Positions 42,090-54,039 of a DNA stretch of 64,000 bases are shown in pieces (position 1 is the first letter of the stretch; every line of letters begins with the position of its first letter). A model generated the notes under the pieces. That model was not told the DNA's origin. It did not search any database and was given only the letters and a program-made list of their open reading frames with translations. Source of the stretch: Ichthyophis bannanicus (lineage: Eukaryota; Chordata; Amphibia; Gymnophiona; Ichthyophiidae). Made by a program: the position numbers and the translations under genes. The stretch lies in contig CM066047.1 in NCBI GenBank assembly GCA_033557465.1, positions 3,286,001 to 3,350,000 on the forward strand. Reading direction: 5' to 3'.

Positions 42090-42490
42090 AAAGTTTGTGT
42101 TGATTCTTGGTATGTTGGATATGGGTGCTGTGCTCTCTGGCTATGATATGTATTAACTTGAATGTTGTCACAAGGATTTTATAATCTGTGCAGCTTTGTG
42201 TAGGCAACTAGTGGCGCATATATAGTAAGGGTGATTGATATATATGTTCCAGAGGACTGTTCATAATTATTCTCCTTGGTACATTTTGAGCCAGTTGAAG
42301 GCATTAGAGGTTTTGTTTATAGTATCAGTAAAGAATTGTATTGGCAAAATCAAGGTGTGGAGTTATCATTGCACTGGTCAACAAACTTTTACAAAAGTCA
42401 TGTTAGTGAAATTGCAGACTATATTTATTTCACTGTCTCATTCGTGGTCAGCATATAAAATTGATAAGAAAATGACTAAGTTGGCTCTAG
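42090..42490 (-). pseudogene. L2-like LINE fragment, minus
   Basis: ACATTTTGAGCCAGTTGAAG at about 42280-42300 is, on the minus strand, the LQLAQN motif of L2 ORF2. Neighbouring phrases fit the 3' half of that ORF. Frames are lost. Confidence 0.5.
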
Positions 42491-42599
42491 GTGTTTTACA
42501 GGTATTGAGTGAAGGCCTATTATAATGTTTACGTCACAAAATGCGTGTCAATAGTAAATATGACTTGGGTTTTTGTAATCTACAAGAATTATACTACTT

Positions 42600-43860
42600 C
42601 TCAGATTTCTTTCATCTGTCTGTTGTGCAGCTGTTCGGGAGCTTCTCTGGGGAGTGTCCAGCAGTAGTCAGGCAGCATTGTAGTGGACCATTTTGCCTGG
42701 TATCTTTGTTCCATTGTTGTGCTATCCTGTTGAAAATGTTTGCCCTGTTCATCACTAACCGTACCACACCACGATTGTCAGGAAAGAAAGTGAGATGGGA
42801 ATCAAGGAAATGGATCTTTAGAGACATTTGCAGCCATGTTTCTGATGCTACATGAGCATGTTGTGCACTCGTTTGGTTGGTTTATTGCTTTTGAATAGTG
42901 CACTATTCAAAATTAGTGTGGTTAACAGGTCAACTGTGATACACAAAGTATGTTAATATTGTACAGTATTTAGTGGAATGGGGTAGTACAACTGGGGAAA
43001 AACTATCTATTGTATATAACTGTATTCATCTGACACTGTTTTGCTACTTACCTACTAGTTCCTTGTAGTTTTCTGCCCTAACATTCCTGAGAACTGTTAT
43101 TGACACTAGGTGAAAAGCTTGTTTCGTATCCCCCTGCAGCAAGTTGTTGAACTGGTCATCTTTGAAGAGCTCTGGAATCTGAGGACCCCCGAAACTCCCG
43201 CTTTAATCTTTGCTTCGCTGAGTCGAGGGAATTTTTCATGCAGATATTGGAAAGCTGGCAAAGTGCGGTCCATGGCTTTCACAAAGTTTTTCATCAAACC
43301 TAGTTTGCTGTGAAGGGGTGGTAGCAGGATTTTGTGAGCCTCAACCAGAGCTGGGTGCTGGATATTCTTCTCTCCAATGGTGACATTTTGTCTGCGATTC
43401 CATTCCTTCCGCAAGTAGTGCCGATCCCTTGCTTGGCTCTCCCACTCACATATGAAAGACATGTATTTTATATATCCCTGCTGCAGTCCCATTAAAAGGG
43501 CAACTACCTTCAAGTCACCACAGAGGTGCCAGCTGTACTTGTTATAGTTAATGGAAGTCAGTAGATGCTGTAAGTTATTGTATGTCTCTTTCATGTGGAT
43601 GGCATGTGCTTCTGGAATAGATGGAAGATGATTTCCATTGTTCAAAAAGCACAGCCTTCAGATTCAGTTTCAAAGAGTCTGTAAAATAGTCTCCAGTCTT
43701 GTGGGTCATTGAAAACCTCATGAATGCCTTAAATATCACTCATATTGGAATGGAATACCAGATTACTTTCCTTTCCAACTGCATATATAGTATACTTCTG
43801 ATGTCAGATGGCTTCAGCAGCTGTCTGGCAGTAGTATTGCATTTTATCAAAGGATGTAAT
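42600..43860 (-). pseudogene. Decayed copy of an uncharacterised repetitive protein family
   Basis: Reading from right to left on the minus strand: a short segment LVYHSNM (about 43770); DWRLF and the SLK-type phrase DSLKLNLKAVLF (about 43700-43650, in shifted frames); then an open frame 43645-43106 with NGNHLPSIPEAHAI, SWHLCGDLKVVALLMGLQQG, LLPPLHSKLGLMKNFVKAM and KFPRLSEAKIKAG. Beyond small indels come ELFKDDQF, RAENYKELV (ending near 43052), and after a gap MSLKIHFLDSHLTFFPDN (about 42827-42770). With one more shift come VSDEQG, MEQRYQAKW and LPDYCWTL (about 42770-42690). From memory, a multi-copy family with these motifs occurs in fish, arthropods and cnidarians, with no assigned function. 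At least four frameshifts make this copy dead. Confidence 0.65.
42848..43051 (-). other. GT-AG-bounded gap inside the decayed family copy
   Basis: On the minus strand GTAAGT begins right after ...KELV and TAG ends just before the next coding block. Removing the 204 bases leaves one open frame across the joint. It could be a real intron of the source gene or an insertion. The acceptor has no pyrimidine tract, so it may be coincidence. Confidence 0.3.
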
Positions 43861-43899
43861 TAACTCTGGATGATAATACCAGCATGCGCATATGTAATG

Positions 43900-44235
43900 T
43901 GATGCAATATTACATCATTCAAGGCTTATTGGGGATGTTGTTGATGTCCTGCTGGATAGAATTACACAGTAAACTATCAAAAATGACCTACATGCAATAT
44001 CTTCAAAGTGCGAGCCAATATTGTGTATGTGGTCAGCTCACCAAGCTCCTACAGATTAGTCAACATTGAATCATTACTGACTTTACAAATGAAATAACAC
44101 AACTCTGCCCCCTTCAAGGTTGCAGATCAATAACACTCGGGCCTTTTAAAGTAGAGCTTATGAAACACCTAGGTGTAAGAATTGACTGTTCAGTGAGTTT
44201 CACTGCACACAAAACAAAGAATGTATTCCTCAACT
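43900..44235 (+). pseudogene. L2-like LINE fragment
   Basis: FKVELMKHLGVRIDCSVSFT near 44145-44205 matches the conserved VKxLGVxIDxxLSF region after the RT catalytic core of L2-group LINEs. The rest is degraded. Confidence 0.5.
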
Positions 44236-44619
44236 TGTAACAATGTCCAAGAACCCAAAAGCTTCTCCCTCATGTAATGGTTGGTGCCATTGAGTTTGAG
44301 AACCAATGTCTACATTAACCTCTCAAAGACATAATCAAACTGCTTCTTTGTGATTCTCCAGTCATGTCGTGTTGTGGTGGAAGACTTGATAGATGTTATC
44401 ATCTGCATAAATATGGGTAGGTAGAGCAGACTATGCAGAATCTGTATGTCCCAAGGTAAGAGAAAACTAGATAGATAGATCTATCATTACAACCAGAGGG
44501 GGGAGGGAAGTTCCTGTTTGTAGGTGTTGGTTTGTTCATACTTGTTGAAATTGATAGTTTATGCTCACTTATCAGAGAAACCTCATTACTGTTTCTGTAG
44601 TTTTGATTTGTTGAAGTTG
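44236..44619. other. Unassigned DNA between LINE fragments
   Basis: A short TAGA repeat lies at about 44468-44483 and a G run at 44498-44505. No gene is recognised. Confidence 0.45.
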
Positions 44620-44710
44620 TCTTTGCATTATTTGGTGGATGACACCGTCAAATGCAGTGGTAATATCAAGGAAGATGAGAGAATGCTTGTTTAGAGTTGT
44701 CAGTGCTAAT
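44620..44710 (-). pseudogene. L2-like LINE RT motif A fragment, minus
   Basis: On the minus strand it reads LIFLDITTAFDGVIHQIM, the L2 RT motif A (LLDLSAAFDTVDH type). Confidence 0.55.
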
Positions 44711-45009
44711 TGACACACCTGCTAGAGGAACAATGAGGAGTGTTTACATGACCAACAATACAGTTTTTGACAGTACCATGGAGCGTGTAATGATGTGGTT
44801 GCTTCAATCTGGTCCTGTAGTTGGATTACTACTGTGTTTTCAGTTAGGCATGAGTGGGTGGCTGGATAGTGGTCAGTATGATGATGGTGAACTTATATCT
44901 TCTAGCCCCACTCAAAGATGTCCAATCCTGAAACATTCAGCCAGTGACAACTTTGTGCATAACAATCTCACTCATGAGTGGATATTAGATAGGACAGTTT
45001 GGGGGGTGC
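44711..45009. other. Unassigned DNA
   Basis: No gene or repeat is recognised. Confidence 0.4.
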
Positions 45010-46640
45010 TTGGTTTTAAGAACATAAGAGATGCCATACTGGGTCAGACCAAGGTCCATCAAGCCCAGTATCCTGTTTCCAACAGTGGCCAATCTAGGTC
45101 CTACGTATCTAGCAGTTTCTCCAAAAGACACAGGTTCCACAATGCTTGTACTGGGTCAAGCAGTGATATCCTGGGTCCCTTCTTAATAATGGTTTAGGGG
45201 ACCTTTCATCCAGGAACTTGTTCAACCCCTTTTTTAAAGCCAGCTACACTAACAGTTTTTCACTCAAACTCAGGAATTTGTTACCAGAGGATGTAGTAAA
45301 AGCTATTTTCTTTTATTAGTGTGTAATCAGTCTTAAATAGTTTACCCTGTAGCTTCATTGCATGTCCCCTAGTCTTTCTATATTCTGATATGGAAAACAA
45401 TCAATCTAGGTTTAATCTGGAAAAGAGATGGCTGAGGGGAGATATGATAGTTCATAGATTTATAGACGTCTGAGTGGAACAGGTAAAAGAGTCACTAACC
45501 TTTTTAACCTTTCTTCATAGGAGTATCCTTCCATCCCCTTTACCATTTTGGTGGCTCTTCTCTGAACCTTTTTTAATAAGGCTATATCCTTTTTGAGATA
45601 AGGTGGCCAGAATTGCACACAATATTCAAGGTGTGGTGGCACCATGGAATGATATTATAATGCCTCTAAAACAAAAGATATATTTTCCATTCCTTTCCTT
45701 CTGATACCTAGTATTCTATTTGCTTGTGGGTTGCTGCTGCACACTGGGCTGCGGGTTTTAACATGTTAGCAACCACCACCCAGGAAAAAGATTTAGGTGT
45801 CATTGTGGAAGCTTGCATCGTGTAACCATAGTTTGGGTTGTTCTTCCCTAGGTGCATAACTTTGGAAGACTGCACTTGTCCACATGGAATGTCATCAGCC
45901 ATTTTGATGGCCAATTTATCAAGATCCTTTTAAACAGTTTTGCAGTTTTCCACAGTCCTCCTGTGTCATCTGCAAACCTCAAAAGTTGTTAATTTGATAA
46001 ACGACCTGGAAAAAGGAAACAAGTATATGAATGAGGTTGTCAGAAAGCAGTGGACCCAGCACAGATCTCTGGGGTACTCCACTATTCACCTTTTTCCTTT
46101 GGGAAAATTGGCCATTTAGCCCCTACTCTCTGCTTTCTGTCTTGTGGGTTAGGAACTGGTTAAAATAGTACACTGTCTCCTTATGCCATAACTTGTGACA
46201 AGGTCTCCTCAGACATTATTGCCACCTTAGCCTTTTTGCCAAAAACTAAGGCTTTATGAAAGCTCAGCTCAGATCACATATAGTCTGAGTTGGTTGATAA
46301 ACAGGTGGACAAACATATCAGCCAACATAGGTTAGACAAGGAAGATCTGGTCTAACCTAAGCCTTCTCCCATTCTGCCATGACTATCTACATGCTGATTA
46401 ATTTTGTTCTTTATGATGGTTTCTACCAGTTTTCCTGGTACTGACATCAGGCTCATCAGTCAGTAGTTTCCCAGTTGACCCCCTAGAACCCTTTTAAAAA
46501 GTGGTGTTACATTGGCCATCCTCCAGTCTGCAGGTATTACAGATGGTTTTTACTGAAAGTTCACAGATTTACTAACAGGTCCTCCTCATTCATGCTCCTA
46601 ATAAAACTACACATCTTTGAATAAGATACTAAGACACACA
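45010..46640 (-). pseudogene. CR1-like LINE, minus copy
   Basis: The 3' terminus at about 45010 reads on the plus strand AAGAACATAAGAGATGCCAT, then CTGGGTCAGACC and CCAACAGTGGCC, the well-known reversed CR1 3' end. Reading leftwards on the minus strand from 46640: DWRMANVTPLFKKGSRGQL (about 46530-46470) of the RT start; FADDTGGLW (catalytic FADD, about 45980-45950); VMHLGKNNPNYGYTM; LGVIV-type remains; and [19 protein letters not shown] and [21 protein letters not shown] (45645-45460). Many stops and shifts. It is a different, older lineage from the CR1 copy at 9805. Confidence 0.85.
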
Positions 46641-46679
46641 GACACAACTTTGTCCTTATCCAGTGTATTGGACAAGGGG

Positions 46680-47240
46680 GGAAAGGCTGACCATTTGGCT
46701 CTATATGTGTGTGAGCTTGTACTTTGTGGAAAGGTGATAGAGTTATGATGTTAGTTTTGTTCAGGTAGAATGTAGCAGGGCTCTGGGGCTGAAGTAGGGT
46801 GGGGTTGGTTAGTTGTCGTGTTGGTTAGTACTGAGTTCCTGTCAGTAGTTGAATGCATTCTTTATTGTAGTTTCTTTGGGTGTCATTGGAGCAGTGGACA
46901 GTAGTTTTGAGTCTGTTTGTGTATTGCTGTAGGTGTTGTTTGAGAGGAATATGTTTGCAATGGATGCCAGTGTTGTGTAGCCTTGGTCCTTATATGCTTT
47001 ATTTCTGGGTTATACCATGGGGTGGTGGGGGGGGTTTGGCATGTGCTTAGGGCTCTGTTTTGCAGTAGCTGTGTTAGCTATGGTAGAATTCTATATTGCT
47101 AGTACTTTGTCTGAGAGGAGGAGGGGGGGGGGGAGGGTGGTCTCTTCGTAAACCTACTGCACTTGTGCAACAAGGAAGATTTTCAAGTCTTTGAATCTGT
47201 TGACATGTTGTAAGGATGGGGGTTTTTGTGGTGGTTGGAA
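46680..47240 (-). pseudogene. L2-like LINE endonuclease-RT linker, minus
   Basis: Around 47030-46990 the minus strand gives a HGITQ/YNPEIKHIR-type phrase resembling the PW(Y/F)xxE linker between endonuclease and RT of L2 elements. The match is loose. Confidence 0.35.
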
Positions 47241-48574
47241 CCAGGGGGGGACAAGCTGTAAGAAGTTCCATATCTCATCATATAGTTAGTGTGCTGCAAT
47301 TAAAGGTGCATATGAGGTTTCCTAGGTAGGAAGATGAGGAGGTCAGGTGTCTTGGTGTTTTGATGAAAAGTTCTTCCATGGGTTACAGAAGAGACTGCTA
47401 CTGCTTGGAGACTATTAGACTGTCTTTGCAAATCCTAGCTTTGTAGCCTGAACACAAAGACTAATTAATCATGCTATGCTATGAAATATCACCAGACCCA
47501 AACCTGTATATTTGGACACTGTTGACACACACCCTTAACATTGGGTAGCATCATTAGTTTGGTTAGCAGCCTCCAGTTATTAACTAATATGTGGAATTGA
47601 CATCTGAGAATCTGTCATTGCTTTTGTAATGTGTGTTTCTTTTCTGAGAACACATCACACCCCCATAGACTGACAGAAGTGAAGTGACTAATGACTCTAA
47701 GATGCAAAGTTACGTGAGCTAGTGTGTCAGTATCAGTATGCCTTGTATATACATCTGAATCCAACCGTACTTGTCCATTGCCACACCCACATTTATGACT
47801 GAGACAACAGCTAGTAACACCACATCATGTAATATTGGATGGACGTCTCAAAAGATATATCTATGTTGTTGCTTACTTACTAAGTTAGCAAGTCACAAAG
47901 TTGCCTCCACATGACTAAACCCAACTCAAGTTATGTTGTGGAAAAGGGGGGGGGGGGGGGGGGGGGGGTGCAAGGTATCTGTTTTAGTTGCCTGTATGGG
48001 TTGGGGGGGGGGGTTATGGAGTAAGTGGGTGAGGAGGTTTGATTGCAACTTCAATGGCAATTCATAGGTGGTACATGGTCTGATTAGTCTATCTCTCTGC
48101 TCACATCATTAACATGCTAGTGCTCTTGCAGAACATTAGTGTGTGTGGTCAGGGGGTGGGGAGGGTATAATCTACAACCCACACAAGAACCTAGAAGTGC
48201 TGTTTGAGCAAACTCACTCTGACCTTCTCAAACCACTTACAGAAGGAGTAGGATGTAGGTTTGTGAGATGGGCTGTGGAGGGGGGGTAATAGTTGAATTG
48301 AGGGGGATGGTGTGGAAGTGTTACAGATGGGAGAATGTGTTCCAATGATTGGTTGCATTATGGCAACAGGTTTTGTGGCTTTGCTTCCCCTGTGTACCTT
48401 TATCCTAGTGCTTCATATGTATGTGCCTACCTCAGCTAGCTATTTGTACATGTTTCCAGGGTACACAACAAACCTCTCTACTTAGTTCAAAGTACCTACC
48501 TGTGATGCTACTACTCATCTGTGGTCTAGTCACCTCCACATGAATAGCAGCTGTGCTGTTGCATAGCATGTTAT
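47241..48574. other. Unassigned G/T-rich DNA with very long G run
   Basis: No gene is recognised. 47946-47968 is a run of 23 G and 48003-48013 a second one. Confidence 0.5.
47946..47968 (+). repeat. Poly-G tract (23 G), longest in window
   Basis: Uninterrupted G run, followed 34 bases later by another of 11. Confidence 0.95.
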
Positions 48575-48650
48575 ATATGTAAACTTAACATGTAAACCGC
48601 TGCTGATCACTGGAAGGAGCAGTATAAAATAAAGAAAATAGTTTATTTCC
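48575..48650 (+). repeat. L2-type LINE 3' tail
   Basis: ATGTAAACCGCTGCTGATCACTGG...AGCAGTATAAAATAAAG: the stem and tail of the same subfamily as 62945-63020. Confidence 0.65.
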
Positions 48651-48844
48651 TACTGTTGTTCTCTGTAGATAATTCCATTTCACAACTCTATACAGGATAT
48701 TTCCAATGGCATACTGGGGAAGTTGCATGCCTAATGAGTTGTATTAACATTTTGTGTTGTCTTATGCATATTGTAATCTTCTCTGTTGGGTTTGGGATCG
48801 TGTGACTAGGAGGTTTATGGAGATTCTATGTTGATATGAAGTAT
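48651..48844. other. Unassigned DNA
   Basis: Nothing recognised. Confidence 0.4.
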
Positions 48845-49400
48845 ACATGTCATCTGGATTTAGGGTATTTCAGATAGGTTTTAATATTCTTGGAATAGGT
48901 GTATTTTGAGGTGTTTTTGAAATGATTGGTGATCTTTGTTGGCTGTGAGTGTATCTGGGAGTTTGTTCCATTGTGTAGGGGGCTAGGTAGGTGAATGTTG
49001 TAGTGCTGGTGGAATTTGCAAGCTGTTTTGATAGTGTGCTTGTCTTTTCCTGTTAGGGGGTTGTGCTTTAATAAGTGTGTTAAGGAAGGATGGAGCAATA
49101 TTGTGTATTAGCTTGAATGTTGTGATTATTATTTTGTAATGTATGCATGCTTGGATAGGTAACCGCATCACACTCATCTTAATGGAATTTCCCTGATCTG
49201 ACATCCAGAGCTCAAATACAAATGAATGTATGATGTTTTGGGCCATTTGGAGTATATAGATTGGTTTTTTGGGTAGACCTTGTAGGATGGAGTTAGAACA
49301 CTGCTTTAGAACAATAGTACAAGCAATTATATGATATTGCATAGTGGCTGTAGGATGTTTAGTTAATGGAAGATGAATAAATAGCATGCAAACCCGCCTG
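48845..49400 (-). pseudogene. L2-like LINE 3' half, minus
   Basis: A minus-strand frame (49387-48983) contains LQMAQNIIHSF, MRLPIQACIHYKIIITTFKLIHN and APSFLNTLIKA, the conserved C-terminal region of L2 ORF2 (HWLPVxxRIxYKxLLLxYK form, partly eroded). LHNGTNSQ follows in the next block. Confidence 0.75.
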
Positions 49401-49679
49401 ACATTGGCAAGATTCTTAGAGCAAACAGGAGTTAAAATACTTAGGAGTGACTCTAGATGTTATAGGAAATATTGTTTAGTAGTATTGTGTGGGTGGGTGC
49501 TTAATCATAAAAAAGTGGAGATAATGTTCATATTGTTTGGTTGAAGCCATATCTGGGTCTCTTTAAGGCAGGTTTTCATGTGGCTATAATCTGGGTTGCA
49601 TATATGCAATAGGGATAATATTTCAACAGCACAACATTAACTATACAGCATGATATCATGCACATATAAGAGTAGAGCT
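49401..49679. other. Unassigned DNA
   Basis: Nothing recognised. Confidence 0.4.
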
Positions 49680-49830
49680 CAGGGCAGCATCGGCTTCCTG
49701 CTCCTGCACTCCAGTCCAATCGGGACTGTGGGAGGCCACCGCGGCCAGATTTAAAAGGAGCTGCCGGCAGGCGCACCCGCGCCTTGCGGGCCCGTGCCTG
49801 AGGGCCCTTTGGCGTGGCCCTTAGATGGTT
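49680..49830 (+). promoter_or_regulatory. GC-rich 5' region of the L2-like LINE
   Basis: A short island of CpG-containing DNA (GCGCACCCGCGCC) in an otherwise AT-rich window, placed where the internal promoter of a full-length LINE would be. Assigning it to the LINE is inference from position. Confidence 0.4.
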
Positions 49831-50712
49831 TCTTCTGCCTGTCGTGCTCTGCCTAACAGCCTACATCCAACAAATATAGATCAAGATCCCCACACCTCTC
49901 TTCGCTACATAAGTTGACAAGTCCGGCTCAACAGAAAAGAGACTGTAAGCTCTGATTTTGTTTGGACTCTCTCCCCCTACTAGCTGTTAGCTGCGACCCT
50001 TTGATTCATACTTCTTCTTGATCAGCGAGGTTGTCTATAAATAAATACCCAGCCTAGAATTTGTATACCGATAACTCCTGAATGTACTTATACTGCCTGC
50101 TTAGTTTGTACTGCGTATTAATAATACTCTAACTAATCCTTTGTTGGTAATTATACTCCCCGTTTTGTTAACGCTACCTCCTGTTACTGTTGGCTATAAC
50201 ACGTTACCTCTCTCTGTCATTGAGATATATAGTCACAAAGAGTCAATTCACCACTCTACTAAGGAAACATAGTACACAACTAGAGATACTCTGTTTATTT
50301 GATTTACACAGTTTCCTCCCTTAACTATTCCAGGGAACTCATTACCACTCTGTCTATAGCCATGTCTCCCCCCCCCCCCTTCATGTACCAGACTCCTTAC
50401 TTAGTCCCCTTACTGCTCATCTCAGCTATCCCATTTCTAACTTTGGCCCTTGACCCCTTGCATTAAGCAGATCCCCATACTTTTATAGCACCGGAAGGTG
50501 TTCAACAAAAGACCCCTGCTTCTCGACCACGAGAACCAGAGTACCTTATTCACATCTACTACATATCCCACTGCTGTCCAATGACAAGGCACACTTGAGT
50601 AGTCGATTGGATTTATGTTTTTCAGTATGTGCTTTAATAAATGCCAGATCTATTTGTTCTAAATGGCCTGCAGCTATAGATCTTATAACAAGCACATAAC
50701 CTTGACATTCTG

Positions 50713-52107
50713 ATGATAACAGAGACATGGTTAACCGACAATGACAACGTTCTCATCAACCTGATGATTCCACCAGAAGTTTCCATCCATACCTGCCACA
50801 GATCTAACCAGAGAGGTGGTGGCACTCTCATTCTCGCCAAATCGGACCTCCATTTTAAACTGAACAGTACCTTCAGCACTTCACACCTGGATGCTCTTTC
50901 AATATCCAATAAGAGTTGTATGATCCACCTGCTCTATCGAGCTCCGTCACCCTCCCCAGACGACCTTCCGTCAATAATCAACATTGCATGTAACTCTACT
51001 AACCCACAATCCCCCAACTGGTTATTGGGTGACTTTAACCTACCATCGCTACAAAACTCACATGCATCAGCATTCCTTGAAGCCATGTCCCAGCTTGGTT
51101 ATGAACAGCTTATTGATGCTCCTACCCATAGCAAAGGTGGCACACTGGATTTAATCTTCGCTCCTCAAGCAGTACTCAATACAACTCAGAAACCCCCGAT
51201 CTCCATAACCCCTGTACCCTGGTCCGATCACAATCGACTCGTCTTTAATATCCCCACTGAGCACATATCCAAAGACAACAACAAATCAGATCACCCACCA
51301 AGCGCCCTGGAAACTCGATTCCGTCCTTTCAATAAAATTGAAATCTTGGAAAAAATCTTACCTGCTCTCCACAAGAATTTACTCTCCCAAGATGACTCAG
51401 TAACCAACTGGGATAACACATTAAAAGCCGCTGCCTGCATCCCCTCTACTGACAGGACCAAGAACAAGGGCAAACATAAACCATGGTTCTCCTCTGAATT
51501 ACAAGAATCTCTCCTTCACCTACGCAGACCTGAAAGACGCTGGCGCTCCTCCCGGTCTTCTGATGCACTAACCGCATACAACTCGTACTTACAATCTTAC
51601 CGGAAGATGATATTAGAGAAAAGAAAGAAATACCACTCTGATACATTAATGAGGTCCTTAAACAAGCCACACGACCTCTTTAATATTGATCCAACCATAT
51701 CACAACCTCCTATGCCACATCCTCAAGATTATGCCGAATATCTACAATCAAAAATGATACAGACTAGTTCGACCCTTACAGCGTTCCCAACTCCTACCAC
51801 AAAGAACATCTTCAATCTACCACCACTTGCTAATTTCTCTCTAGTATCCAATAAAGAGATTGAAGAAATAATAGCAGCTATTAACCTAACTACTGCACCA
51901 AAGGACCCCTGCCCAGCTAGGTGGATTAAAGAATTACGACATGAACGTAGCCCATTTATAAGCAAGATTGTCAACCAGTCCTTCTCAACTGGATCCTCCC
52001 CTCAGAGCCTGAAGCACTCATCCATCCGCCCTCTCCTAAAAAACAGCAAGCTTGACCCAGCAAAGGTCGAATCATTTAGACCTATCTCTGGACTACTTTT
52101 CCCATGA
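50713..52107 (+). pseudogene. L2-like ORF2, endonuclease and start of RT
   Basis: An open stretch of 464 codons ending in TGA at 52105. The AP-like endonuclease motifs are present: ITETWL (catalytic Glu, residues 2-7), RGGGTLIL, GDFNLP and SDHNRLVF. The linker has KPWFSSELQESLLHLRRPERRW (about residues 256-277). The first RT segments are present: ITAINL-type TTAPKDPCPARWIKEL, then HSSIRPLLKNSKLD and ESFRPISG. After the stop the same protein continues with further stops and shifts. Confidence 0.88.
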
Positions 52108-53460
52108 TTTGAGCTAATAGAGGGATGCTAGAGACAAATTCAACAACATGTTGACTCGGAAGCACCCCTGGATCCCTCACAACATGGTTTTAGAGAAGAA
52201 CATGGTGTTGACACCATCCTCACAACCCTATTCAATAACCTAATCATAAGCATCGACAATATCCACCAAGGGTTCATCCTCAGCTTCCTTGATATGATTT
52301 ACTGAATCGAATGCAGCAGCTATAACACTCTCCTTCAGCGCCTTAAAGATAAGGGTATTCAAGGTCTAGCACTAAACTGGTGCAAATCTTGTTTCTCCTG
52401 TTCTGACTTGCTGCTGTCTATCTGATAAGTAACATCTGATGCATTCCTACTGAAACATTAGTGCGGACAAGGAAGATCCTTGAGGGACACCTTGTTTAAT
52501 ATTTATATGCAACCAATCTGTGATTTGATACGCACTTTCAACATTCAATGTCTGGCATATATGCTGATGACATCCTGCTATATGCTCCTTTCAATGTAAA
52601 ACCACCCGGATTTTACATCAATAGTTCTTTGCTTCAAAGAGGTATCAAACTGGCTTCACAAACAGAACCTACGTATAAACCATAAGAAAACAGACATACT
52701 ATTTGTTACACGGAATCCAACTTTCATTCCTCCAACCTCATTACAAGTAAATAACATTGAACTGAAAGCACAACCCACGATTCGATACTTAGGGATTACT
52801 TTAGATGAGCGGCTTGACATGTCAGCGCACATCAAGAAAGTAACAAACTCAATTTACCAAAAGATTTGATCCCTACGCAATCTCAGACCTCTCCTTGACT
52901 ACTCCAACTTCTGTACTATCTTCCAAGCCCTGGTTCTACCTCACTTAGATTTTGCTAATCACGGTCTCCCACAATGTACACTAAATCCCCTCTGGTTAGC
53001 TATGAATTCTGCTGCTAGAATTCTCGTAGGCGCTCCTCGATCAGAACACATAACTCCAATTCTGATGAGTTTACACTGGCTACCCCTCCAGTCCAGAACC
53101 CCTATATAAAAACCCTGGTCATGACCTTTAAAGCTGTCGAGCCCTTCCTTATCACCCATCAGCTATATGATTCAAGTCACTCCAATAAATAGATCCAGGA
53201 GAACGGCTGCATTGAACTCCATCAACCTTCCAAAACTCCTTACCAAATGCTCCAAAACAACAGCTTCCAGAGCCTTCTCACTGTTTGCACCTAGGGCCTG
53301 GAATGCCCTCCCACCCGAAATCAGATCCATCACTAGTCTCACTACATTCAGAAAGTCCTTAAAACATCATCTGTTCCTACTATATTACCCTGAAGCAACC
53401 CCAAATGATCATTGCATTCATACTGATCTCTCACATTTAACCCCGGTAGAAAATGGCTAA
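52108..53460 (+). pseudogene. L2-like ORF2, RT core and C-terminus, several stops
   Basis: LDPSQHGFREEHGVDTIL; FILSFLDMIY at motif A; RDTLFNIYMQPICDLI (motif B); QCLAYMLMTSC where YADD should be, with an indel; LRINHKKTDILFV; IRYLGITLDERLD; LPHLDFANHGLPQ; ITPILMSLHWLPLQSRT; and the final ASRAFSLFAPRAWNALPPEI and FRKSLKHHLFLLYY (53167-53460). At least six stops. Enzymatically dead. Confidence 0.85.
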
Positions 53461-53760
53461 TCCTGCAGATCCTTACTTGCCCTCTACAAAGAGGTAAAAG
53501 ATATAAATGTAGTATGGATGTAATCTTCTCTGTGACCTATACCATCTAGTTATCCAAAACTTGACATGTACATGGTTTACCCTATTCACATCCACGTTCT
53601 TAGAACAGGGTATAAAAACTAGGTGGTAAAACATAGTTAATTATATACTATGTAAAAACCCAATGCTGATTGTACCATTGTGTATATTTTGTTCATTTGT
53701 AAACCGCGCTGACTGAGAGTGCGGTATATAAGAAATAAACATAAATAAATAAAATATAAA

Positions 53761-54039
53761 AGGATACCCTAAGCCCCATATCTGCATAAGTTAAAGTGTG
53801 GTGGCTAGAGTGCATCCCTGTAGAATACTTTGTGTTTGCCCAAAGCTCATCCACTGCATTCCCTCAAAGTATACTTGTATTCTATTAGACATAGACATAT
53901 AGGATGGAAATCATTTTATGGGGTTTGCATCCTATAAGACTAGAAGCATTAGGAATGTTCTTCATTAACAGCAGCATTCAAGTCAGGAGAGTCTTATGAT
54001 TCACAATCAATGTGGACATAACATTTTCTTGCAAGTTTC
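53761..54039. other. Degraded DNA, possibly more of the minus L2 copy
   Basis: On the minus strand a few phrases could continue the RT of the copy at 54040-55720, but no motif is secure. Confidence 0.35.

Larger units (their letters stand above)
49680..53760 (+). mobile_element. L2-like LINE, near full-length, broken
   Basis: Runs from a GC-rich start (49680-49810, GGCGCACCCGCGCCTTGCGGG), likely the 5' untranslated/promoter part, through about 900 bases of 5' region to the endonuclease-RT ORF and a 3' tail ATTTGTAAACCGCGCTGAC...GTGCGGTATATAAG, then AAATAAATAAAATA near 53755. Unlike the other L2 copies here it keeps nearly all segments, which makes it the reference copy for the group. Confidence 0.75.

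Noticed and set aside
43106..43645. The 179-codon minus frame as a working host gene
   Set aside because: The flanking conserved blocks are frameshifted or stopped, so it is part of a decayed copy.
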